Positions 28,601-40,600 of a DNA stretch of 64,000 nt are shown in pieces. The notes below the pieces were generated by a model that was given only the letters and a program-made list of their open reading frames with translations, did no database searches and was not told where the DNA came from. The stretch spans positions 4,543,001 through 4,607,000 of the forward strand of contig NZ_CP021425.1 of NCBI RefSeq assembly GCF_002162375.1. The letters are read 5' to 3'. How positions within the stretch are numbered: the first letter of the stretch is position 1; every line of letters starts with the position of its first letter. This DNA comes from Oleiphilus messinensis (GTDB lineage: Bacteria; Pseudomonadota; Gammaproteobacteria; Pseudomonadales; Oleiphilaceae). The translations under genes were made by a program, and so were the position numbers.

Positions 28601-31600
28601 TCCCCGCGAATCGCACTTCCAGAATGTTATTTTTAACACTGATAAAGACGCCGACACCATTCAAAGTGCCACCATTGCTGACACCATTTACGGTTTTCGC
28701 GCTTGTATTAATGTTGATATTGTTATTCAGAACCAATGTGCCCACATCAGCTACTTGCGGGGCAGAACCACTGTTTACCAGCTTCTGGGCAACAATATTA
28801 TCGACAACTATCCCTTGAGAGACCCAGGAGATGCTGCGAACAGCACCAAACAGGTTGTCATCCAGCAGAATCTGTTGTGGTCCGGCTGCTCCTTCGAAGT
28901 GGTAGGTTTTTGCCACTGGCTCACCGGAGAGGGTAACCGCTTCGACGGTAATCGACTGGCTCCCGCTGGTCGCCGTACTGACATCCAATGCGTAAACACC
29001 GATAATTTCGCTACTGTTCTCCGAAGCAAACTGAACCCGATCAGCAGAATTAGTTGTTGTGATAGAAGCGCTGTGCAAGTTTGATTTACTGAGCGATGGC
29101 GAACTGAGAACAAAGCCATCTTCAACATAGTTAGTTCCCGATAACAATCCATCCATCGAGACCACATTGACATCGTAAAAGTGATAACCATCACGCCCGG
29201 ATTGCTCCAGAACTTCTGCGCCCTGTCGGAGCTCCACGCGATGATCATCGACCAGGCCAGCCACTTCACCCGGTGTTGCGCTGCGCGTCTCCAGACGATC
29301 CTGCCCGGATCCCGCTCGTAAATCGGTCAGCTCAGCACCGTCAGTGTTCATCACCAGGAACTCGCCAGCACCGCTATTGGCTCGAAGCTCGATGCCATCG
29401 ACACTGATCCAGTGATTACCGTTACCGGTGGTGTTATCCACAATCAGTTCATCAACATCCAGTGCCAGCGTCGCGAACTGATTCTCTGTCGGTGCACCCT
29501 CTACAAACACCGTGACCCGGTCTTCATTATCACCACCGACCAGTTGGGTTTCCAGCGCGCCAATTTGCTCCACCACAAAGGCATCATTACCTTTTCCGCC
29601 GTGCAGTATGACCGCCGTATCGACAAGGCTATGGTTCACGGTAAAGATGTCATTACCCTCCCCGAGAATGGCTTCAACCCGATCCAGTTTGTCGAAACTC
29701 ACGGGCTGATTAGTCAGTCCCGTCAATTGCCCGGCACTCGCGCTCTGATTCGTAATCTGTCCCGTGATTTGCGAAGTTGTGGTCGATGCATCAACGATCA
29801 GATGATCAAAGCCGTCCGATGCCCCTGACCCGATCACGTTGACCGGAGCGGATGCACTAACGAGTTCTGTCCGGTTCTGGCCTGCCCCCAGATTTACAGT
29901 TACCGGCTGACTAACGTGTACCAGCTGAATATCATCATCACCCGCACCTGAAGCGATGGTTGCGGGGGTCGCCAGCGCTTCCACAGTCAGTACATCCGCC
30001 AGATCTGTGAGCTGCAGATTCAATGCCCCCATTCCGGAGAATCGCACCTCAGTATCAACCGCCATTGCGATATCGCTCAGTATGCCCTGGCCATTCACCT
30101 GATCCAGTGTCATCTGCAAGGGGTTTTCAACCTCCGGAGCAACATTCAGAATATCGCCATTACCGCCACCGTTAATTTCCAGGCTGGCTCGATAATCTTT
30201 CAAATCTCCGGTAATTAAAAGCGCATCCAGTCCTTCTCCAGCGTTTAGATCTGTCGCTGTATTCAAGGAAGAAATGGTCAGCTGATCCGCTCCGGCCCCG
30301 AGTGCAAACTCGACTTTTTCAAAGTCGGAATAGTTCACACCGGCATCAATATTCACAGTCTGGTCATCTGCCGCTCCCAGGCCCAGACCCAGTATCCGGT
30401 TTTCCGTCAAGACTCCGACATTAGCATCCAGATCGCCTGAATCGGTAACGATTAATTGGTCATTCCCCTCCTGACCCCGGACATCCACAAAGCCTTGAAT
30501 ACCATCAAGGGTTCCGCTCCCCGTATCGCCCTGACCCAGCTTGATACGGTCTGCACCTGCACCGCTATTGACTCGCAGAAGGGTGTCGCTGTGGGTTGCA
30601 TTAATCGTTATTTGATCCGCACCGGCTCCCAGATCCAGCACCCGTTCCTCGACATTGTTGTAAGACAGCAGGCCCTGAGCCACACCGGAAACGGTGTCTT
30701 CCGTAATAGAGACAACTGCCGCTACCGGGGTACCGGAATGATCGACTTCAACCCGGTCTGATCCGGCTCCGCCGTCAACGCCGAGGTTATGGCTGAAGCC
30801 ATTCATATTACCCGCCTCGGTATCGGGCACGAGCAGATTCGCGCGACTTCCCAGCAAGACAAGGTCATCACCATCTGACAAATTCAATTGGGTCGTTTGG
30901 CTTGCCGCGGAGATCGCGACCTGATCACTTTCGATCCCCGTATTCACCGTCAGGCTGGCACCCTGGATTTCACCCCGCAGGTTGACCAGCGCCCCGGTAC
31001 TGTCCGCATCACCCTCATCTACGGTAATCGCAATCCCGGTTTGGGCTCGGACTGCAGCAGTTTCGTCCAAATCGATACTATCACCGGCCTGCAGAGTTAC
31101 CGATCCGGTTTCGGCGCGAAGCTTGGCATTCTCCGGCAGCAACAGGTGTTCACCCAGATCACCGGTTCTATCGGTATCCATTACAGTGACCAGTATATTG
31201 CCTTCGCGGGACAAGACTTCATTCAGTGTCAATGTTCCGCCAATGCCAGACAACGCGATATCACCTTTGGCATCCGCAAAAAGCCCGGTTCCTGTCTGAA
31301 CATCCAGCGGATTCGAAATATCACCCAACGCACCATTGTTTACGTTGAAGACAATCAAATCAGCACGGACATCAACCATTTCTTCCGGAAAGTCAATTGA
31401 CTCCGTTGCATCAGCATCGATGATCGACCCATTGGTTTTTAACCAGACGATTCCCGCACTTTCGATATGGCCTACGCCCAGATCACCTACACTGTCCTGG
31501 GCATAGAAATTATCCTGTGCCACACCATCCAGACGGTTCGTATCGACCCGGATGGCATTCTGCAAACTGCCCACGTCTCCGGTCAGTGCAGCCAGATCCA

Positions 31601-34600
31601 GTTCGTTACTGCGAATCAGGCCTGCGGATGCCGTTTGAATATTTCCGGTCGCGGTACTCAGTAAGGTGGTGCCATAAGGATTATCAACCGTACCACGCAC
31701 TTCAATCAGGTCGGCAGTTCCCAGGTTTTCGATCACGACCGGCGGCATATCCGGGTTAGACTGGATGCGAACCGGCTGCGCCAAGGCATTGTCCTGAACA
31801 TTGAAGACAATATTGCTCTGGGCGGTGATATTGTCATTGGTGACAAAAATATCATTGATAATCAAGTCCTTGCCTGATTCATTGCTAACGGTGACACTCT
31901 CGAAACTGGTACTGAAGCGGAAATCCGGATTCCCCGTCAGACGGGATCCAACATCACCTTGAGAATCCTGATTGGTATTGCCACCATTGAATCGCGCGGA
32001 TCCCACCAGCGCCTCGGTATTGACCAGATCCTGAAGCACGATCTGACTGGCGTTGGAGGCGGCCTCGTCAATGGCCATATTTTTCTGACTGACGACGTTT
32101 CCTGCAGCATCGATAAACAGCTCTGCCGTTTTACCCGTCAGAATCACCTGGGCATCAAATTGCATCTCACGATTCATGGTCAGGGAGCGATTGGAGATCT
32201 CCTCACCGGTATCGACGATACCGAAGTTAATATGGCGCTTGGCATTGGCATCATAAAGAGGGTTAGCGGGTGCCGGTGTTTCCACCAGAAGGTTGCGGGT
32301 TCTGATTGTCGCACCACTATCAGCATTGACCAGACTGTCGGCCGTCAACGCATTGGTCGCGGTCGCATCCGTGTCGCCGCCAGCGCTTGCTGTCGCCGCA
32401 TCAGCTTTTGCTTCGGTATCCAGTGTGCCATATCCGGCGCTCAGCGTGACCGAGTCTTCGCCACTGAGCAACGCGCCATCCAACAGGTTGAGTGTGGCAT
32501 CCGAATCTGTGGTTACCGTTGCGCTCGCATCCGAATCCGTCCCTGCCCCTTTCGCGCTGGAGTCGGCCTTGGCCGTAATAACCATACGCTCAACATCCGT
32601 AGCGATATTGATATTCTGGCCCCGTAATTCAGCATCATCAATTGTTGCAGTCAAATCCTGATTGAATGTAAAACTGCTGTTCGTATTGGCATTTGTTCCC
32701 AGGCCCGAGTTGTCAACCTTGGAAAGGCCATCGCCAGAACCCCGGCTATTCGCATCAACACGGATGTCCCCTTCAGCCAGAATCAGACTTTCTGCGTCAA
32801 TACTGGCCAGGGTCGTATCATTCACCGTCAAGTTAGATCCGGCAGCCGAGAGGTTTACGCCCGACCCACTGCCGGAGCGGGCATTAAACGTGATACCGTT
32901 GTCTGAATCGACGCCCAGTGTCACATCACCGCTACTGTTAATCGTGCCACCCGACATGCGCAATGTATTGGTATTGCTGATATTGCCATTTGCCTGGGCA
33001 TCACCAATGCCAACCAGACCGGAACCGGAACCACCTGCATCGACATAGGCATCATTGCTGACATTGGCATCCACCACCACATGGCCACTATTCTGAGCGA
33101 TATTCAGGCCCACACCCAGCTCGGTTGTGGTCGTGGTATTGATGCCGGTACTGGAATCGGTACCCTGTACCCCCACCAGACCACCACCGCTGGCGGTACT
33201 CTCGGAACGGGTATCATTAAGGTGTATATTTTGCACTGTGATATTGGCAGCATTTAATATCGTGCCATCCAGACGGGTGTTCAGTACACCGTTGGTATTG
33301 GCATCAGAATCACTGGTTCCAACCCCGACTAACAATCCGAAACCGTTCCCGCTGGAATTCGCTTCGGCATGGTTGTTCGAAGCGCCCAATATGTTGATAT
33401 CACCGGTCGCATCCAGCTGTGCCTGATCTCCGACAAAACTGTTCAAGTTAGCGCTGGAAGTCGCGGTTGCAGTATTGACGCCCACGCCAGCCACCAACGT
33501 ACCGGCGGAAGCGGTGCTAACTGCTTTAGCGCCTTTATCTGCAATTGGATCATGCTGGTTGTGCTGGCTGGACAGGGTAATGGTATCGGCTTGAATGTTG
33601 GAGTTGCCAATAATGGTCTCAAGTTCAGGCATAACGGTTGCGTCAGAGAATGAAACGCCGGCCCCGCCCAGGGAGATCGTGGAACCTTCCGCATGGGACT
33701 CCGCTTGAGTCGTCGCATCCGTGGTCACCGAAACGCGACCACTGGCCTGAATGTTCAAGCCACTGCCAATGTTGGCCCGCAATCTTGGCGATACATAACT
33801 GTCTGAATCTGCTGCTGCGCCACTGACGACCCCGCCGCCAAAGGCTTTACTGACCGCTTCTGCTGCATCATCAGAGACTACGATAACATCAACATTGCGA
33901 GCTTGCAGGATCTGTCCCTCAATACTGGCTCGGGCATCAGCATAATCCTGTGCTTCTGCCCAGGAACCGCCACCGGCAACCGCACCAATAGCAAAACCGC
34001 TGCCATCCGCTTTTGCATCGTTGTCGGTCCGTACCCGAACGGTGATATCCCCGGTTTCACCTGCAGACAGTGCTACGCCGCTGGGCACGGATGCTGAAAC
34101 CTGTGGTGCCATATTAATGAACGCAAAGGTAGCAAAACCATCAATTAATCCACCACCGGACGCTTCAGCAACAGCATCTGATCGGCGATCAAGGCTCTGA
34201 CCGGCAGCATTAACTCCCTGTAACGCTTCGATCAGGATATGACCGTCCACATCAATCTGGGAGTCTTCCGCAATTCGAGCCGTCACCGACGGAATAACGT
34301 GCACCTCACTCATGGAGCCGCCAACAGCAAGCCCTAAACCAACAGCAGCTCTGATACCAAATGTGTCCGCATCACCATCCACATCTGAAAGCGCACGAAC
34401 GGTGAGGTCACCAGTGACCTGTTTTGCCTGATCATCCAGCACATCCCCCAGTTCCGGCGTTACAATAACCGCCTCCACAGCCGTGTCGATTACCGTGGTT
34501 GCAGCAACCGCCGCACCGGCCAGTACAAATTTACCCGCACCTGCACCCAGGGCAAAGCCATCACTGTCTGCATCCGTTTTGTTATAGGCTTCTACAGTCA

Positions 34601-37600
34601 CGTTATGAGCTTTCAGTACCGAACCCGACAGTTGTGCCCGGGTGCGGCTTTGCTCACCATCACTGTTAATGCCACCTACGTGTACATTAACCAGCGATAC
34701 CCCCAGCGCCGCACCGGCATAAGCCAATGTCCCGGCGACACCTTTGGTATCGGCTTCCACAAAATAGTCCGAATTTGCATCAATCGACACATCGCCAACC
34801 AACGCCGCAATACTGGCACTTTGTCCCAGTACCGCATCGACGACATTACTGACCTGCACCAAAGTACTGCCCCCGGCCCCGGCCAGAGCACCAGTCGCAG
34901 ATGCAGCGACTGAGGTCGCGTAGGTTTCAACATCGACATGGGCATCTGAATTCGCCGCGATTTCGAGATCACCGGTTTGGGCCTCGACCACACCATCTAT
35001 GCGAGCGGTAATCGTATTTTCGACCACAATTTCAGTTTGCGAGACCCCTGCGGACGCACCAGCAGTAGTCCCGAAAGCGCCTGCGCCGGTACCTACCCCC
35101 GCTTTAATTTCGGAGCCAGTATCCTGGCCATCGTTTGCGGCAACCGAAACCGCACCAAATGCGATTACAGTGCTGTTTTCATCAATCAGCGAATCGACAC
35201 GGTTCTTGGATCGCGTGACAGATTGTGCACCCGCAACTGAAATACTGCCTGCCAAGGGTGCTATCGCACCTGCCAGACTAACAGCCACTGCATGGGACGA
35301 CGCCAACAGATCAGAAGCAGACCAGATATTGACATCGGCACTCTGACCGCCTTCGGTCGTCGTCAGTGATGCATTCTGGACCCGTGAGGTCACTGTATTT
35401 TCGATATCATTTTCCGACACGACCCATCCCACAGTGAGCGCGCCGGCCGTTTCAGCACCCGCTGCAAACCCGACAGCGCCACCTACAGCCAGGACATATA
35501 CATCCGATAACTCATCAGTATTTATCGTAATCGATCCTTTCGTGACGATCGTAGAACCATTTTCAACGCTTGCTGTGACTGAGTTACGGATGATATTACG
35601 GGCATCTGCGCCTGCACCGGAAAGTGCACCACCCACCGTGGCGCCAGTAGCCCCGGAGAATGCACCGCCAAATGTGATCGCCTCAAACTTCGCACCTTTG
35701 TTTTGCGACAAGGCCTCAATCACCACATCACCCTGTGCAGTCAGTGTGGATTGATCGGTAACCGCAATAATCGTGGAAGCAATATCGTTTTTGCCGATAC
35801 CAAACCCAACGGCCAGATTCCCCCCACCGGCACCAATACTGCCGGAAGCACCAATACCGCCCGCTAGGGCGAATGCACCTTGATTTTCCTCAGCCCGAAT
35901 GATTATCCCGCCTGAGCGGCTGTCCAGCTCAGTGTTCACCGGACGCGCGATCACTTTGTTACGGGACTGGTTCTCGGCATAGGATCCAGCCCCGGCAATA
36001 TTGACCCCCTGTACCGAGAATCCGGCAGCACCGGAGAGCCCGACTGCAGACCCATTCAACTGTCGATCAGAGTCCGCCATGATCTGAATCTGCGACGGGG
36101 TTCCTGAGTCGCCTGCCGTGATGGCAGTATCGAGCGCCTCTGCCTGGATATGGCTATCCACGAAGTTAATCGAAACACCCGCACCGGCACCGCCACTCAG
36201 TTGCCCGGTACTGAACGCCAGACTCAATGCGCCAGCAATCGCATCGACTGTCGCCCGACCCGATACATCATAATCCTGTGCGGCAACCGTTACCGACAGA
36301 CCGGCCACAATATCACTCTGCTCGATTAAAGCGGTGCTGTCTGCAGTCCAATCGTTGATGACGACAGCACCGGACAGAGCCGCACCACTTGCACCCGCCA
36401 CTTCAGCGCCACCAATGGCACTGCCATCCATATTGGGTCGGAAGACGGATTTAACACCAACATTACCGGAGGTATCGACGGTACTGTTACTGATGCGTGC
36501 GAAGGCACCACTGGTTGCAGGGTTGTCCTGATCACGTGAGCCGATGCCGTTATAGGCTACCGCGCCACCGACCGAGGCAAAGTTTAAATAGCCGCCACTG
36601 ACCCCGACCCCCACAGCAAAGAGACTTGGTGTGTCAGTCGCAGAGACATTTACGTCCGCGATCGTTCCCGTTCCTCCGCCGAGGGTGCTGCTGTTTCTAA
36701 GTTCCGAGCGGGTCTCGCTCTCGACCAGATTGACTGCCGCGGCGCCACTGCCCGAGAACGTACCACTGAAGCCCAGTGTGACAGCATAGGCATCAATTGC
36801 CATGCCTGAAATGGCGATAACATCGAGATTATCCTGGTGAGTAATCGTACTGTTATCAATCACCGAAATCGTGGTGGACGAAATGTCGTTAAACCCAAAG
36901 GACGTTCCGACCCCGGCCGCCAGATTCGCCACGCCAATGTTCAGGTTTATACCACCGCCTACCGCCCGGGAACCCGCCTTGTTCTCGGACAAGACCGATA
37001 CCGCCCCCGCGTCAACAGTGCTGTTCTGAATCGCCGCATCCGTTGTCAATTCAATGAGATTAAGACTTGCAGAGCCTGCAATAGAGAAGCCGACGTCCAC
37101 CGCGGTGAATTGGGCACGTCCACCGGCAGAGCCGGTAATAAAGTTCAATTCATCCGGACGAATGGCATTGACCGCCACGCTGCCCGCCGTAATCGCACCG
37201 TTTTTGATGTAGGCTTTCACCGTTGAATCAAGATCATTCACGGTGACCGCACCGGCCAAGCCTGCAGTGGCATTTGGCAATGGATCGCCCCGGGTTACCA
37301 GGGAAGCACTGCCCCCGAGTGCCATATAGTCGGTGTCGTTTTTCGCAGCGACACTCAACGCAAAAGCAGCACTAATGGTCATGCCATCTGCATTGATTTC
37401 TGCCAACACATGATCTTCGCCAAAGTTACCGGCAACAGATGCACTGACATCCAGCCCGAAGGTACCTAGTGCCATTTGCTGGGCAATATTGGCAACCCGC
37501 GCACTGTCACTGACCGCATCACCGGTTGAAGTGGGTACTTTGAAGAATCCTTGAGTTAACTGGTCAACCAGAACCGGGCTGATAATCCCCGTAGCAGAAA

Positions 37601-40600
37601 TGGCAAATCCAGATGCATAACCCCGCCCTTCAGCATTAACTGTAACATCGCCGGACGCGTTGATATAACCGCTGGATGCGCTGGACCCGGAACCCGCTTC
37701 ACCCAGTATTGCACGGACTTTCCGGTCGATGAAATTGACTTCTACACTCTCCCCCACTGCAATTGCGGAAGAGAACTGCCCAACCCCGGTGTAATTAAAG
37801 TGCTCCATCATGGAATGGGCATCAATGATCAGATCACCAGTATTAATTCGGGCATTACCATCCACACGGGCCAGGATGTCGCTGGTGTGGAAGTTCAGGA
37901 CATTGCTGCCCGACAAACCAAAGTTGCCATTGATTCCGCCACCTTGAACCAGGTTCAATGAGTAGATATCTTCATGGGCCCGCACGGAAACCGATCCCAA
38001 CGCACCCGCGCGAACAGATGCCGTACCGATTTCAGCAAGCGCGGTATTATTCAAATCCTGATAATGCAAGGTGCCGCCCAAACCAAAATTACCGGCATTG
38101 GCGAACGGATTGAAAAAGGCACCGGGGTTACCATCAGTCAACGCTTTTTGCACCCCGGATGGGTGCATATCAAAGTTCATGACACCGGCAACATTGATCA
38201 AGTCCATGGCCACACGCGCATCAACTTCGACCGACTGGGTATCATTGTGCAGGGCCGCATTCTGATTGACCAAAGCGTTATCCGCAATTCTGGCGATCGC
38301 TTTGTTGTCGTAATCCGCGATCGAGGCGGTGAGCATCACTGAAAAACTGCCTAACGGACTTTTAACCCGGCTTTTAGTGTTCACAAAGGAGTTGACCCCT
38401 TTGGACATGAGGCCCAGACTACCATCGAGATAACTGGCAATATCCAGATGGGTCGGAAATTCCGAATCATAGGTTCCCGGCAGAGACCACAGTAACGGGT
38501 ATTCCAAATCGGCTATGACCGACAATGTGCCTGCTGCATCGATGTGAGCATTGCTTTGAATGTCTGCAGTCACATCATTGTCGATCAACGCCAGACCCAA
38601 CGCAGCGCCAATATTCAGTCCGTTGAAGACATCCCCCGCATCCGGGGTATCATTCAACGTATCTTTCTCCACCCCGGCGAAGGCTTTAACGATCACCTGC
38701 TCAAATTGCGTGATATGCGCCTTGACGCCGATATCACGCTGTGAAACCAGATTAGCGCTGCTGCCAACTGTTGCATGAACATCGTGGTCAACCAGGTTTA
38801 AGGCAACCCCCATACCAATACTGAACGCATTACCCGCCCCCGGTATCTTGGTGTTGATGTAACCCTTGCCTTTTGCTGCCGTGCCAGCGAGGATCAGTGG
38901 CTCAGTCAAATAATCCTGAATTTTCGGCGCACTGCCAGTTGCCCCCTGAGCTTTGGCTTTATCTTTGGCTTTGAGATCCGCACCGATATGGATGCCTTCC
39001 GTTTGCGGCAAGCGCAATGTATGGCCGCTGGCAACGGCATGTGAGGTATCAGGCTTAACGATTTCTGCCGCCCGCGCTTCCGCCAGGGAATCCGCTAGAC
39101 GAATTTCGGTATTGCTGACTTTTACAACAAAATAGGATTCCCCATTAATCAGGCCATTGATTTCCTGGTCACCAATTTGCAGCATCTGGGCATGGCGGAA
39201 CACATGACCTGTCCCCGATCCGGATGCTGTCAGCGTGACATATCGACTGTCTGCAGGGTTGTTGATATCAGCAGCCAGAGCATCCGCTTCGGTGCTGGCC
39301 AGTCTGAAGTTCGCACCATCAATGACTACCGCATAATAAACCCCGGCCTGAAGCCCACCGATTGCATTTCCTTGTGGATTGCCCTGGCTATCTACCGGGG
39401 GCTGGTAAAACACAGCCTCACCGGTTGTCATACGATGATAAGGGGCACGAATGCTGTTGTCGGCGGAGTTAACCGCGGTTAACTGCGTGGTAAAGCGATG
39501 AAACTCGCCATTCTCCGGCAGAGCAGTAATATCCACACTGGCCCCGCCAGTAGTGCGTAGCTTAAAGCGGCTATCGTCCACAACCACGACGTCATAAGTG
39601 GCCCCGACCGACAAACCAGGTATCGGCGTTGAACCTTCGAGTAATTGATAGGTCACACGATCCCCGGTTTTGAGACCGTGTAGACCAAAGAAAATCTCAT
39701 TACTCCCGGCATTGATATCAATTCGGGAGTCGATATCAATCACCCGGACTTCTGCCGGGTCAACAGTAACGTTATAAAAACTCTCTACGTCATTGGCGAT
39801 CACACTATCCGTGTGATAGACGAGTACATCACCGGTTTCGAGATTATGATTCTGGCCAAAATTGAATGTGTTCTGCTGATCATCAACACGCTGACTGTCG
39901 GTTGGGTTAAACGACAAGGCGGTCGTCTCATAGAAAAACTGATGCTGGGAATGGGCAACCTGAGCCGCCGCAATGTCCAGAATGTTATTCAGGGTGCTGC
40001 CAGAATCACCTACCGTGCCGTGATCCATTGCTCGGTCAAAGGTATTGGCCAGTGCAAACGCGTTATTGTTGATTTTGATGACATAATAGAGACCGCCATC
40101 TTCCAGGCCCTGAATCGGTGTCTGCTCATAATTGACGTATAACAATTCCTGTCCGGTCTCGAAACCATGATTGGCCATCACGATGGTATTGGTGGCATCG
40201 TTGACTGTCGTATGAAGCAAGTCATTTTCACCTACCGTACGCAATTCGGTGCCAATATCTACACTCTGCCAACGGTTTAGAGTCTGGGTTTGACCCACAT
40301 CCGTTAGAGCCGAAACATCAAGATCCAATTCCGGTTGAAGCTGGAGCTGGAACTGATTTGAATTGATGACTTTTACATAATAGGTCAGGTCATCGACCAT
40401 GCCATTCAAACCGCCAGAACGATAGAGCACCCGGTCACCGGTCTGGAAACTATGTCCAGCGGCCAAGGTAATCGCATTTTCCTGATCATGGACACTGTGA
40501 ACCGGACTGAAGGATTGCACCCGTTGCTGGGTGTCTGCTTTTTCCAGGAAATGATTGCTGGTGCCCGAGAGCAAGCCAGTATCCAGATCAATAACCACCG